Shown here one piece after another: positions 23,746 to 31,921 of a DNA stretch of 64,000 bases. The DNA is from Pimelobacter simplex (GTDB lineage: Bacteria; Actinomycetota; Actinomycetes; Propionibacteriales; Nocardioidaceae), in NCBI RefSeq assembly GCF_900114845.1, contig NZ_FOUK01000001.1, positions 784,479-848,478 on the forward strand, in the 5' to 3' direction. The translations under genes and the position numbers were made by a program. Position 1 is the first letter of the stretch; each line of letters starts with the position of its first letter. Below the pieces are notes generated by a model. The model searched no databases and was not told the origin of the DNA. It saw only the letters and a program-made list of their open reading frames with translations.

Positions 23746-25203
23746 TCAGTAGGCGCCCCGGGCGCCGACGACGGCGTGCGCCGTCCGGACCAGGATCGCG
23801 AGGTCCTGGAGCATCGACCAGTTGTCGACATAGTAGAGGTCGAGCCGCATCGCCTCGTCGGGCCGCAGGTCGTTGCGGCCCGACACCTGCCACAGGCCGG
23901 TCATGCCGGGTCGGACGAGGAGGCGGCGGGTCATCGCGCCGTCGTACATCGCGACCTCGCGCTCGACCTGGGGGCGCGGCCCGACCAGGCTCATGTCGCC
24001 GCGCAGCACGTTGAGGAGCTGGGGCAGCTCGTCGACCGAGTAGCGCCGCAGCCAGTGCCCGGGGCGGGTGATCCGCGGGTCGTCCTTGACCTTGAAGAGG
24101 AGGGCGTCCTGGGCGGTCTCCTCCATCAGGAGCGCGACCTGCGCCTCGGCGTCGACCCGCATGGTGCGGAGCTTCAGGCACCGGAACGGGCGGCCGTCGC
24201 GGCCCACCCGCAGCTGCGAGAACAGCACCGGGCCGCGGTCGTGCAGCCACACGGACGTCGCCGCGACCGCCAGCAGCGGGCTGAAGGCGAGGAGCAGCAG
24301 CGTCGCGCCGACGACGTCGAAGACCCGCTTGCCGACCGCGCCGGCGTCGGTCCAGGTGGGGGAGTCGACGTGGATGAGCGGGACGCCGCCGACCGGCCGG
24401 ACGGCGATCCGCTCGTGGGAGATGTTGTCGAGCTGGGGCGTGAGCGCGACCCGCACCCGGTGCCGCTCGAGCGCCCAGATCACCTGCTTCATCTCGGCGG
24501 CGTCGGTGACGCTGCCGGGCGCGAAGAGGACCAGGTCGATCGCGTGCGTGTCGACCAGCTCGGTCAGCTCGGCGACGTCGCCGAGCACCGGGACGCCGGT
24601 GCGCGTCTCGTCCACCACCCGCGACCCGGACGGGACGACGGCGCCCACCACGGCGTACCCGAGCCAGCTCTCGCGGCGCAGCACCCGCGTCATCGCGTCG
24701 CTGCCCTCGACCGAGCCGGCGACCAGGACGCGCGAGGCGAGCAGGCCGCGGCGGCGCAGCACGTGGAGCAGCTGGCGCGCGACCCACCGGCCCAGGAGCA
24801 GCAGCACCGGGCCGATCAGGAAGGCGAGCACGAAGAACCCGCGCGGCAGCGTGAACTTCGCGAGGTAGCAGCCGATGCCGACCAGGCCGGAGGTGAGCAG
24901 GCTCGCCTGGAAGACCCGCTTGAACTCGTCGGTGCCGGCCCCGAGCACCTCGCGCCGGTAGCCGCCGAGGAAGCCGATGGTCAGCAGCCAGCCGAGCAGG
25001 ATGAGCGGCGCCGCGACCTCGAGGTGGCTCCGCACGCCCGCGGGCGGCGTGAAGAGCGTCAGCTTCTCGCGGCCGAGCACCGCCAGCACCACGGTCAGGC
25101 CCAGCAGGACGGCGTCGCCGACGAGCACCGTGGCCGGGACCAGCGGCAGGGGTCGGGGCCGGAGCGCGCGCAGGTGGCGCGGCGCCCGGTCGACCACCGT
25201 CAT
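23746..25203 (-). CDS. Priming polyprenyl-phosphate sugar transferase (WbaP/CpsE-like)
   Basis: 485 aa from ATG 25203. Four N-terminal membrane helices are followed by a CoA-binding-like soluble domain (SRVLVAGSVEGSDAM), a fifth hydrophobic segment (FDVVGATLLLLAFSPLL) and the bacterial sugar-transferase domain. That domain shows KLRTMRVDAE, SVDELPQLLNVLRGDMSLVG, then PGMTGLWQVSGRN. It moves a hexose-1-phosphate from UDP-sugar to undecaprenyl phosphate, the first step of repeat-unit synthesis. It is thus the natural starter for the cluster at 3.8-12.5 kb, which lacks its own priming enzyme. A GGGGG-type RBS precedes the start. Confidence 0.92.
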   Translation of the reverse strand: MTVVDRAPRHLRALRPRPLPLVPATVLVGDAVLLGLTVVLAVLGREKLTLFTPPAGVRSHLEVAAPLILLGWLLTIGFLGGYRREVLGAGTDEFKRVFQASLLTSGLVGIGCYLAKFTLPRGFFVLAFLIGPVLLLLGRWVARQLLHVLRRRGLLASRVLVAGSVEGSDAMTRVLRRESWLGYAVVGAVVPSGSRVVDETRTGVPVLGDVAELTELVDTHAIDLVLFAPGSVTDAAEMKQVIWALERHRVRVALTPQLDNISHERIAVRPVGGVPLIHVDSPTWTDAGAVGKRVFDVVGATLLLLAFSPLLAVAATSVWLHDRGPVLFSQLRVGRDGRPFRCLKLRTMRVDAEAQVALLMEETAQDALLFKVKDDPRITRPGHWLRRYSVDELPQLLNVLRGDMSLVGPRPQVEREVAMYDGAMTRRLLVRPGMTGLWQVSGRNDLRPDEAMRLDLYYVDNWSMLQDLAILVRTAHAVVGARGAY

Positions 25204-25347
25204 CGAATCCCCCCGGATGTCCCGCGCGGGCCCCTCGCCGGGCCGCGTCCGCGGAGGTGACCGTAAGGACACCGAAGGGGGGATGTCGCGGCGAGCGGGC
25301 ATCCTGTTCGCAAAATGACGGTTGGCGGCGGGCCACGGGCGGCTCAG

Positions 25348-25353
25348 TAGTCT
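25348..25353 (+). promoter_or_regulatory. -10-like TAGTCT for leaderless start of galE
   Basis: TAGTCT ends 8 nt before ATG 25362, and no ribosome-binding site is visible. Confidence 0.4.
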
Positions 25354-25361
25354 CTGGACCC

Positions 25362-26366
25362 ATGAAGGTTCTCGTCACCGGCGGCGCCGGCTACCTCGGT
25401 TCGATCACGGCGAAGGCGCTGGAGCAGGCCGGGCACACCCCGGTCATCCTCGACTCGCTGCTCAGCGGGCCGCGTGCGTACGTCGGCGACCGGATCTTCT
25501 ACGAGGGAGACGTCGCCGACCGTGCGCTGCTGCGCCGCGTGGTGGCCGAGCACCCGGACCTGGACGCCACGATCCACATGGCGGCGCGGATCGTCGTCCC
25601 GGAGTCGGTGGCACTGCCCTACGAGTACTACCGCGACAACGTGACCAAGTCGCTGGAGATGTTCGACGAGCTGACCGCGCTCGGGAAGCCGCGGATCCTG
25701 TTCTCCTCGACGGCCTCGCTCTACGCGCTCACGCCGCAGTTCGAGGTGACCGAGGACGACCCGGTCGACCCGACCTCCCCCTACGCGCGCACCAAGCGGA
25801 TGATGGAGATGGTCCTGGAGGACCTCGCGAAGGCCACCGACCTGCGCGCGATCATCCTGCGCTACTTCAACCCCATCGGGGCCGACCCGGACCTCGAGAC
25901 GGGCTACCACCTGCGCGACGCGACGCACGTCGTCCCGCTGATGGCGCAGACGGCGCTGGGGATCCGGCCGACCTTCACGCTGACCGGCACCGACCACCCG
26001 ACCCGCGACGGCACGGGCATCCGCGACTACATCCACGTGTGGGACCTGGCCCGCGCGCACGTGCGGGCGGTCGAGGAGTTCGACAAGGTGCTGGACACGG
26101 TCGCGGCGCCGTACACGTACATCAACCTGGGGGCCGGCGACGGCGTCACCGTGCGCGAGCTGCTCGCCGCGGTCGAGCGCGTGGTCGGCAAGCCGGTGCC
26201 GGTGGTCGAGGCGCCGGCGCGTCCCGGTGACGCGGCGGGCGCGTTCGCCAACGCCGACAAGGCCGCCGAGCTGCTCGGGTGGCGCACCGAGCTGAGCCTC
26301 GACGAGGCCATCGCCTCCGCGCTCGCCTGGGGAGAGAAGCGGAAGGACGTGCTGGGGTACGCATGA
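25362..26366 (+). CDS. galE: UDP-glucose 4-epimerase
   Basis: 334 aa extended SDR. NAD-binding GGAGYLG (7-13), catalytic Ser in LFSSTASLYA, and the YxxxK pair Y141/K145 in PYARTKRM. RYFNPIGAD and the late HVWDLARAHV are typical of GalE. It interconverts UDP-glucose and UDP-galactose (or the GlcNAc pair) for surface glycans. ATG start overlapped by nothing upstream; the downstream amidase overlaps by ATGA, so epimerase and wall amidase are coupled. Confidence 0.92.
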   Translation: MKVLVTGGAGYLGSITAKALEQAGHTPVILDSLLSGPRAYVGDRIFYEGDVADRALLRRVVAEHPDLDATIHMAARIVVPESVALPYEYYRDNVTKSLEMFDELTALGKPRILFSSTASLYALTPQFEVTEDDPVDPTSPYARTKRMMEMVLEDLAKATDLRAIILRYFNPIGADPDLETGYHLRDATHVVPLMAQTALGIRPTFTLTGTDHPTRDGTGIRDYIHVWDLARAHVRAVEEFDKVLDTVAAPYTYINLGAGDGVTVRELLAAVERVVGKPVPVVEAPARPGDAAGAFANADKAAELLGWRTELSLDEAIASALAWGEKRKDVLGYA

Positions 26367-27199
26367 CCGGGCGCGCCGCAGCCGTCGTGCTCGCCGTCGC
26401 CGTGCTGGCGGCCGGGTGCTCCGGCGCGGACTCCCCGGCCCCCGGCGCCGGTACGCCGAGCGCCGGATCGTCCTCCGCGACGCCCTCCTCGGTGACCCCG
26501 CAGCCGCGGCCGCCGAAGCGCCCGCTGGCCGGCAAGGTCGTCGTCCTCGACCCGGGGCACCGGCTCGGCAACGCCCGGTTCCCCGACGAGATCAACCGGC
26601 CGGTCGACGCCGGCGGGATCACCAAGGCCTGCAACACCACGGGCACGGCGACGGACGACGGCTACCCCGAGGCGACCTTCGCCTGGGAGGTCGCCGTCGA
26701 GACCCGGCGGCAGCTGCGCCGGATGGGGGCCCGGGTCGTGCTCACCCGGCCGGACGACGCGGCCGGCGCGTGGGGCCCGTGCGTGGACGAGCGCGGCCGG
26801 ATCGGGAACCCCGGCCAGCCGGGGCCGACGGCCGACGTGCGGGTGAGCATCCACGGGGACGGCGTGCTGTCGTCGGGGGCGCACGGCTTCCACGTGATCC
26901 GGCCCGGCACGCGGTCCGGGTGGACCGACGACATCGAGCGGCCCTCCCGGCGCCTCGCCGTGGACCTGAGGGACGCGCTGGTGCGGGCGGGCTTCGCGCC
27001 GTCGACCTACCGCGGGGACGACGGGATCGACGTCCGGACCGACCTCGGGACCCTCAACCTGTCCGACGTCCCGGCGGTGATGGCCGAGCTCGGGAACATG
27101 CGCGCGGCCGGTGACGCCGCGGTGATGGAGAGCCCGGCCGGCCGGCAGCGCTACGCGCGCGCGATCGCGGCCGCGGTGCGGGCGTACCTCGCGGGCTGA
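26363..27199 (+). CDS. N-acetylmuramoyl-L-alanine amidase (Amidase_3), lipoprotein
   Basis: 278 aa. Signal peptide with lipobox LAAGC (Cys19) and a Ser/Pro/Ala linker to about residue 50. The zinc amidase domain shows VLDPGHR (His66), SIHGDG (second His) and VPAVMAELGNM (catalytic Glu). It resembles Rv3717-type actinobacterial amidases, which cut the peptide from muramic acid. An insertion after the first motif with two Cys (TKACNTTG and GPCVDERG) may form a disulfide, as in Rv3717. Anchored outside the membrane. Coupled to galE by ATGA. Confidence 0.9.
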   Translation: MTGRAAAVVLAVAVLAAGCSGADSPAPGAGTPSAGSSSATPSSVTPQPRPPKRPLAGKVVVLDPGHRLGNARFPDEINRPVDAGGITKACNTTGTATDDGYPEATFAWEVAVETRRQLRRMGARVVLTRPDDAAGAWGPCVDERGRIGNPGQPGPTADVRVSIHGDGVLSSGAHGFHVIRPGTRSGWTDDIERPSRRLAVDLRDALVRAGFAPSTYRGDDGIDVRTDLGTLNLSDVPAVMAELGNMRAAGDAAVMESPAGRQRYARAIAAAVRAYLAG

Positions 27200-27217
27200 G
27201 GTCCGGCTCGGTCCGGC

Positions 27218-27370
27218 TCAGGTCCGGGCGTGCCGGCCCAGGGGTGGTGGCTGCGCGGCCACCCGGCGCGGCCGCTTGGGGCGGCGCGAGTGGCGCTCGA
27301 TGTGCGGGCACCGGTGTGGCCCGTATCTCAGGAGGCAGCGCACCTTGCGGCGGAACCGGCGGAAACCCAT
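27218..27370 (-). CDS. Possible small very basic protein (50 aa)
   Basis: An ATG at 27370 with GGAG about 8 nt upstream opens 50 codons rich in Arg/Lys/His (MGFRRFRRKVRCLLRYGPHR), including two Cys-containing segments. It lies in the otherwise empty 300-bp gap between the amidase and gpgS. No family recognised. Basic composition is easily produced by GC-rich DNA, so this is tentative. Confidence 0.3.
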   Translation of the reverse strand: MGFRRFRRKVRCLLRYGPHRCPHIERHSRRPKRPRRVAAQPPPLGRHART

Positions 27371-27489
27371 GTCGATCTCCAGGGGGGAGGGAGCACCCGA
27401 ACATCCCGAGACGACTTCGACCGTAGCACCGCTCCTGGCAGTTCGGGGCGAGTCTGACGGGTGAATCCGGACCGGCCGCGGGTGGCCGG

Positions 27490-27495
27490 TAGGTT
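27490..27495 (+). promoter_or_regulatory. -10-like TAGGTT for leaderless start of gpgS
   Basis: TAGGTT ends 7 nt before ATG 27503, which decides for this ATG over the upstream in-frame GTG at 27461. Confidence 0.45.
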
Positions 27496-27502
27496 GGCCG
27501 GC

Positions 27503-28399
27503 ATGGGGATCCGCGCCGCCCACTGGGACGACTGGAGCCTCGAGGTGCTCCTGGGTCGCAAGGTGGAGCTGGGGCAGCGGGTCAGCCTCGTCGTCCCGGC
27601 GCGGAACGAGGCCGCGACCGTCGGCGCCGTCGTCTCCCGGGTGCGCGAGGCGCTCATGGAGACGGTCGCACTGGTCGACGAGATCGTGGTGATCGACAGC
27701 GACTCGGTCGACGACACCTTCGCGGTCGCCGCCTCGGCCGGCGCGCGGGTGCACCGCGCGGCCGAGATCCGGCCCGACCTGGGCACCCACCCGGGCAAGG
27801 GCGAGGCGATGTGGAAGTCGCTCTTCGTGACCTCGGGCGACCTCGTCGTCTTCATGGACGCCGACCTCCACGACTGGGACACCCACTTCGTGCCCGGCCT
27901 GCTCGGGCCGCTGCTGTCCGACCCCGGCGTGCAGCTGGTCAAGGGCTTCTACGACCGCCCGGGCGCCGAGGGGCCGCTCGAGGGCGGCCGGGTCACCGAG
28001 CTGGTCGCCCGGCCGCTGATCGCGCTGCTCTTCCCCGAGCTCGGCTCGCTGGTGCAGCCGCTCGCGGGCGAGTGGGCCGTGCGCCGGACGTGGTTCGCGG
28101 GCCTGTCGGTCCCCACCGGGTACGCCGTCGAGCTCGCCGCCCTCGTCGACACCGTCCGCGCGGGCGGGACGTCGTCCCTCGCCCAGGTCGACCTGGGGGT
28201 CCGCGCGCACCGGCACCAGGCGCTGCGCGACCTCGGCGGCATGGCGACCCAGATCCTCGCGGCGGCGCTCGCCCGGTCCGGCGTCGTGCCGGCTGCCGGG
28301 GGCGAGGCGGCCGTGCTGCGCCAGTACCTGCGCGGGCTCGAGCCGGTCGAGCACGTCGTACCCACCGTCGAGCGACCGGCGGCGGAGGCCTACCTGTGA
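27503..28399 (+). CDS. gpgS: Glucosyl-3-phosphoglycerate synthase
   Basis: 298 aa GT81-like enzyme that makes glucosyl-3-phosphoglycerate from an NDP-glucose and 3-phosphoglycerate, the first step to glucosylglycerate and methylglucose lipopolysaccharides. Seen: SLVVPARNEAATVGAVV, the donor/metal site VVFMDADLHDWD, QPLAGEWAVRR and YAVELAALVDT, all characteristic of Rv1208-type GpgS. ATG 27503 is chosen because a TAGGTT -10 lies 7 nt upstream. Stop overlaps the FolP2-like gene, the same pair as Rv1208/Rv1207. Confidence 0.9.
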   Translation: MGIRAAHWDDWSLEVLLGRKVELGQRVSLVVPARNEAATVGAVVSRVREALMETVALVDEIVVIDSDSVDDTFAVAASAGARVHRAAEIRPDLGTHPGKGEAMWKSLFVTSGDLVVFMDADLHDWDTHFVPGLLGPLLSDPGVQLVKGFYDRPGAEGPLEGGRVTELVARPLIALLFPELGSLVQPLAGEWAVRRTWFAGLSVPTGYAVELAALVDTVRAGGTSSLAQVDLGVRAHRHQALRDLGGMATQILAAALARSGVVPAAGGEAAVLRQYLRGLEPVEHVVPTVERPAAEAYL

Positions 28400-29256
28400 T
28401 GAGGCTGGGACGACATGCCTTCGGTGACGACGACCCGCTGATGATGGGGATCGTCAACCGCACGCCCGACTCGTTCTTCGACAAGGGGGCGACCTGGGCC
28501 GAGGACGCCGCGTTCGCGCGGGTCGCGGAGGTCGTCGCGCAGGGGGCCGAGATCGTCGACATCGGCGGGATCAAGGCCGCGCCCGGCGTCGAGATCTCGG
28601 CCGCCGAGGAGAAGGCCCGCGTCGTCGACTTCGTCGCCCAGGTGCGCGCGACCTACCCGGACCTCGTCATCTCCGTCGACACCTGGCGCGCCGAGGTCGG
28701 CGCCGCCGTCTGCGCGGCGGGTGCCGACGTCCTCAACGACGCCTGGGGCGGCGCGGACCCCGAGCTGGTCGACGTCGCCGCCGAGCACGACGCCGCGATC
28801 ATCTGCACCCACACCGGCGGCGTCACCCCGCGGACCCGCCCCTACCGGATCGAGTACGACGACGTCGTCGCCGCCGCGATCGCCGACACCACCGCCTACG
28901 CGCAGCGGGCACTGGACGCCGGGGTCGCGCGCGAGTCGATCGTCATCGACCCGGCCCACGACTTCGGCAAGAACACCTTCCACTCGCTCGAGGTCACCCG
29001 CCGCCTCGGCGAGATGGTCGCCACCGGGTGGCCGGTGCTGGTGTCGCTGTCCAACAAGGACTTCGTCGGCGAGACCCTCGGCCTCGACGTGGGGGAGCGG
29101 CTCGTCGGGACGCTCGCCGCCACCTCGGTGTGCGCGCTCGCGGGTGCCCGGATCTACCGCGTCCACCAGGTCGTCGAGACCCGGCAGACCGTCGACATGG
29201 TCTGGTCCATCGCGGGGCGGCGACCGCCGCTGCGCGCGATCCGGGGCCTGCAGTGA
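28399..29256 (+). CDS. Dihydropteroate-synthase-fold protein, FolP2 type
   Basis: 285 aa TIM-barrel protein of the DHPS family. The N-terminal MMGIVNRTPDSFFDKG corresponds to the pterin loop, with Arg where folP usually has Val. The second signature reads DIGGIKAAPGVE (from residue 54) in place of DIGGESTRPG, so the Ser-Thr-Arg-Pro that binds pABA/pterin is not conserved. DPAHDFGKNTFHSLE is retained. In mycobacteria FolP2 sits beside GpgS and lacks DHPS activity; the same is likely here. Function of FolP2 is unsettled; co-transcription with gpgS suggests polysaccharide or glucosylglycerate metabolism. Confidence 0.85.
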   Translation: MRLGRHAFGDDDPLMMGIVNRTPDSFFDKGATWAEDAAFARVAEVVAQGAEIVDIGGIKAAPGVEISAAEEKARVVDFVAQVRATYPDLVISVDTWRAEVGAAVCAAGADVLNDAWGGADPELVDVAAEHDAAIICTHTGGVTPRTRPYRIEYDDVVAAAIADTTAYAQRALDAGVARESIVIDPAHDFGKNTFHSLEVTRRLGEMVATGWPVLVSLSNKDFVGETLGLDVGERLVGTLAATSVCALAGARIYRVHQVVETRQTVDMVWSIAGRRPPLRAIRGLQ

Positions 29257-29714
29257 GGGCCCGGGCCCTGGTGCCGGGCGTGCCGGCCCTGCTGCCGTCG
29301 TACGCGTCGCTGGACGACCCGGTCGCCCCCTTGCGCGCGGCCTGCCTGTCCGCCGTCGGCGAGCTCGGGCCGCGGGTGCGCGTCGTCGCCTCGGGTCCGT
29401 CGGGCCGCCGGGTCGGCGCAGCGCTGGCCGAGGCCGTGGGCGCCGTCGTCGTCGACGCCGACGAGACCGGGACCCTGGTCGTCGGCAACGGCTCGGCCAC
29501 CCGCACCGAGAAGGCGCCGGGCCACCTCGACGAGCGGGCCGCCGGCTTCGACGCCGCGCTGCGGGCGTCCTTCGACCACATCGACCTCGCGCTCGCCGAC
29601 GAGCTCTGGGCCGACGTCACCTGCCTGGTCGGGCTGCCGCCGCTGGCCGACGGGGACGTGCGGTACGACGACGCGCCGTACGGGGTGCAGTACTGGGTCG
29701 CGGTCTGGGGCTGA
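29253..29714 (+). CDS. Conserved actinobacterial protein resembling class III extradiol dioxygenase subunit B
   Basis: 153 aa, GTG start overlapping the FolP2 stop (GTGA). The layout ALVPGVPALLPSYASLDDPV, a Rossmann-like strand RVRVVASGPSG and the end DDAPYGVQYWVAVWG resemble actinobacterial LigB-like proteins whose real function is unknown. The His ligands of true extradiol dioxygenases are not evident, so catalysis of ring cleavage should not be assumed. Third gene of the gpgS-folP2 operon. Confidence 0.55.
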   Translation: MRARALVPGVPALLPSYASLDDPVAPLRAACLSAVGELGPRVRVVASGPSGRRVGAALAEAVGAVVVDADETGTLVVGNGSATRTEKAPGHLDERAAGFDAALRASFDHIDLALADELWADVTCLVGLPPLADGDVRYDDAPYGVQYWVAVWG

Positions 29715-29793
29715 CCCGGAAAGTGGTGGCGGGCCTGTGGAGAACGGGCTATTGTGGGCGACACAAATCGAACAGCGGATCTACGTTCGTCGC

Positions 29794-30048
29794 ATGCGCA
29801 TCAGGGTCACCCGGTCCGCCCGCAAGCATCGAGTCGGCAACGGGCACATCATCGCGGCGCTGGTCAGCGCCGACGAGCCGATCATCGACGGCGACGCGCG
29901 CACGTACGTGGGCGTCGACGATCGCGGCGTCGCCCTGGAGATCGTGGTGGTCCCGGACGACCGTCGCCCGGGTGGGTGGGCCGTGATCCACGCGATGCCG
30001 ACGAGCTACCGGATCCGCTCCGTAGGAGGTGGGCACCGTGAAGGATGA
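29794..30048 (+). CDS. Putative toxin of a BrnTA-like pair
   Basis: 84 aa from ATG 29794 (MRIRVTRSARKHRVG). It is small and basic at the N-terminus, with alternating beta strands (TYVGVDDRGVALEIVVVPDD) followed by WAVIHAMPTSYR. This resembles RelE/BrnT-fold ribonuclease toxins, where a short helix-plus-sheet protein precedes its antitoxin. No RBS is visible. The stop falls inside the start region of the antitoxin gene (overlap of 11 nt). Toxicity is not shown; an unrelated DUF4258-like function is possible. Confidence 0.6.
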   Translation: MRIRVTRSARKHRVGNGHIIAALVSADEPIIDGDARTYVGVDDRGVALEIVVVPDDRRPGGWAVIHAMPTSYRIRSVGGGHREG

Positions 30049-30376
30049 GCTGCAGCAGGCGATCCTGGCCGGCGAGGCCGAGGTCGAGGGCGACGACGAG
30101 GACCTCGACCTCGACGAGCACCCGATCACCCTGCCGTCCGGTCGCGTCCTCGACGAGGCCGGCGCGGAGGCGTACGGCCGCGAGGTCGCCGATCGTGCGG
30201 CGCGGCTGCGCGGGCGGCCGTCCCTCACCGGGCCGGGCGAGCACTCGCCCAAGATCACGGCGCGGGTCACGCCCGCCCTCAAGCAGCAGATCGCCGAGCT
30301 CGCCGAGCGCGAGGGCCGTCGTCCGGCCGACCTGGTGCGCGACGCGCTGGAGGAGTACGTCGCCAGCCACGGCTGA
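30038..30376 (+). CDS. Putative antitoxin with C-terminal ribbon-helix-helix
   Basis: 112 aa from GTG 30038, chosen because AGGAGGT lies directly upstream at 30024-30030. The N-terminal half is acidic (GDDEDLDLDEHP), as expected for the toxin-neutralising part. Residues about 75-110 (HSPKITARVTPALKQQIAELAEREGRRPADLVRDALEEYV in outline) form a CopG/Arc-type ribbon-helix-helix. Toxin-first order and an RHH antitoxin match BrnTA-type modules, which autorepress. It probably binds its own promoter near 29750. Confidence 0.65.
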   Translation: MKDELQQAILAGEAEVEGDDEDLDLDEHPITLPSGRVLDEAGAEAYGREVADRAARLRGRPSLTGPGEHSPKITARVTPALKQQIAELAEREGRRPADLVRDALEEYVASHG

Positions 30377-30407
30377 CCGGCGACCGACGACCCGCCACAC
30401 TGTCCCC

Positions 30408-30974
30408 ATGCAGCAGCAGACCCGCCCGGCCTGGCAGGTGGCGGCGCTCGCCACCGGAGTCTTCGTCGCCCTCCTCTGGGCGATCGAGGTGGTCGACGTC
30501 GCGGCGTCGCACCGGCTCGACGGGTGGGGCATCCGGCCGCGGGACGGCGAGGGGCTGCTGGGGATCCTGGCGGCGCCGCTGCTGCACGGCGGGTGGGGGC
30601 ACCTGAGTGCCAACACGGTGCCGGCGCTGGTGCTGGGCTTCCTGACGCTGGCGACCGGGCTGGTCCGCGGGCTCGTGGCGACGGCGATCATCTGGCTGCT
30701 CGGCGGGTTCGCGGTGTGGCTGGTGGCGGGCGGCGGCTCGGTGCACATCGGGGCGTCCGGGCTGATCTTCGGGTGGATCGCCTACCTGGCGGTGCAGGGC
30801 TTCGTCGACCGCAAGCCGTGGGAGATCGTGCTCGGCCTCGGCGTCCTCGTCGTGTACGGCGGCGTCCTGTGGGGTGTCCTGCCGGGGACGCCGGGAGTGT
30901 CGTGGCAGGGCCACCTGTTCGGGGCGCTGGCGGGGGTCGTCGCGGCGTTCGCGGTCCGCGAGCAGCGGGCGTGA
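30408..30974 (+). CDS. Rhomboid-family intramembrane serine protease
   Basis: 188 aa, about six membrane helices. The rhomboid catalytic dyad is present: Ser117 in IGASGLIFG and His169 in SWQGHLFGAL. Helix-2 HLSAN (H65, N69) supplies the oxyanion hole. It cleaves single-pass membrane proteins; the substrate is unknown. Overlaps the VanZ-like gene by GTGA. The ATG start is preceded closely by a CACACT that could be a -10 of a leaderless mRNA. Confidence 0.9.
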   Translation: MQQQTRPAWQVAALATGVFVALLWAIEVVDVAASHRLDGWGIRPRDGEGLLGILAAPLLHGGWGHLSANTVPALVLGFLTLATGLVRGLVATAIIWLLGGFAVWLVAGGGSVHIGASGLIFGWIAYLAVQGFVDRKPWEIVLGLGVLVVYGGVLWGVLPGTPGVSWQGHLFGALAGVVAAFAVREQRA

Positions 30975-31354
30975 AGCCGCTGCGACTGCCCTGGCTGTGG
31001 CTGGGGCTGTGGCTGCTGCTCGTCGCGGCGGTGGTCGCGCTCTCGCTGGGCTCGCCACCGGCCGGGCCGGACGTGCCGGCCGGCGACAAGTGGCAGCACC
31101 TCACGGCGTACGGCGTGCTGGCGGCCGGCGCGGTCCAGGTCTTCCGGGGCGGGCGGCCGCTCCTGGTGGCCGGGATCGGCCTGGTGCTGCTGGGCGCCGG
31201 GCTCGAGATCGCGCAGGGGACGCTCACCGCCGACCGGGTGATGGACTGGCGCGACGCCGTCGCCAACACCGCGGGCGCCGGTCTCGGGCTGCTGACCTCG
31301 CGCACCCGGGCGCGCGACGCGCTGCTGCGCGCGGCTCCGGCCGCGAGCGCATGA
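30971..31354 (+). CDS. VanZ-like membrane protein
   Basis: 127 aa with four membrane helices. The VanZ-like hallmarks are GDKWQHLTAYGVLAAGA (first loop) and the end VMDWRDAVANTAGAGLG. In enterococci VanZ gives low teicoplanin resistance, but most homologues are of unknown function. GTG start overlaps the rhomboid stop, so the two membrane proteins are coupled. Confidence 0.82.
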   Translation: MKPLRLPWLWLGLWLLLVAAVVALSLGSPPAGPDVPAGDKWQHLTAYGVLAAGAVQVFRGGRPLLVAGIGLVLLGAGLEIAQGTLTADRVMDWRDAVANTAGAGLGLLTSRTRARDALLRAAPAASA

Positions 31355-31366
31355 TGGAGGGGACGG

Positions 31367-31394
31367 TGAACCGAACGGCTCCCGTCGTCGTGTC
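31367..31394 (+). promoter_or_regulatory. SigL-type ECF promoter of the sigma-factor gene
   Basis: TGAACC (31367-31372), 16-nt spacer, CGTGTC (31389-31394). This fits the SigL consensus reported in Mycobacterium tuberculosis (TGAACC-N16-CGTgtr). It stands 17 nt before the sigma-factor ATG, implying autoregulation. Confidence 0.75.
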
Positions 31395-31411
31395 CTCCAC
31401 GGAGGTGGACG

Positions 31412-31921
31412 ATGCCGGGCGATCCCGACCTGATCCAGGCGCTGCACCGCGAGCACGCGGCCGCGCTGGAGAGGTATGTCGTCCGCCTGGTCGGTGACCC
31501 GCAGCGCGCCGCCGACGTCGTCCAGGAGACGCTGCTGCGTGCCTGGCTGCACGACGTGCGCGAGGACGACCGGGGCTCGGTCCGGGCCTGGCTCTACACG
31601 GTGGCGCGGCACCTCGTCGTCGACGAGGCGCGCTCCTCGCGGGCCCGGCACGAGACCGTGGCGGCCGAGCCTCCGGAGACGGCGGCGACCGTCGAGCCGG
31701 ACCGGGTCGACGCGCTGTTCGACGCCCTCCTCGTGGGGGACGCGCTCGCCACGCTGAGCGCGGAGCACCGCGCGGTCGTGGTCCGGGCGTACTACCTGCG
31801 GCTCAGCGTCGCCGAGATCGCCGCGGCGCTCGACATCCCGCCGGGAACCGTGAAGTCCCGGCTCCACTACGGCCTGCGCGCGCTGCGGCTCGCCCTCCAG
31901 GAACGGGGCGTGACCCGGTGA
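31412..31921 (+). CDS. ECF RNA polymerase sigma factor, SigL-like
   Basis: 169 aa. Region 2 includes AADVVQETLLRAWLH and VRAWLYTVARHLVVDEARS. Region 4 includes LSVAEIAAALDIPPGTVKSRLHYGLRALR. The short linker and the following zinc anti-sigma gene (GTGA overlap) match SigL/RslA and related ECF pairs. GGAGG precedes ATG 31412. The promoter upstream and the one before the lipoprotein gene share both hexamers, so this factor very likely transcribes itself and the lipoprotein. Confidence 0.9.
   Translation: MPGDPDLIQALHREHAAALERYVVRLVGDPQRAADVVQETLLRAWLHDVREDDRGSVRAWLYTVARHLVVDEARSSRARHETVAAEPPETAATVEPDRVDALFDALLVGDALATLSAEHRAVVVRAYYLRLSVAEIAAALDIPPGTVKSRLHYGLRALRLALQERGVTR

Noticed and set aside
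27276-27464. Small plus-strand frame starting MGRREWRSMCGH
   Set aside because: Overlaps the opposite small frame, has no ribosome site and no family-like sequence.
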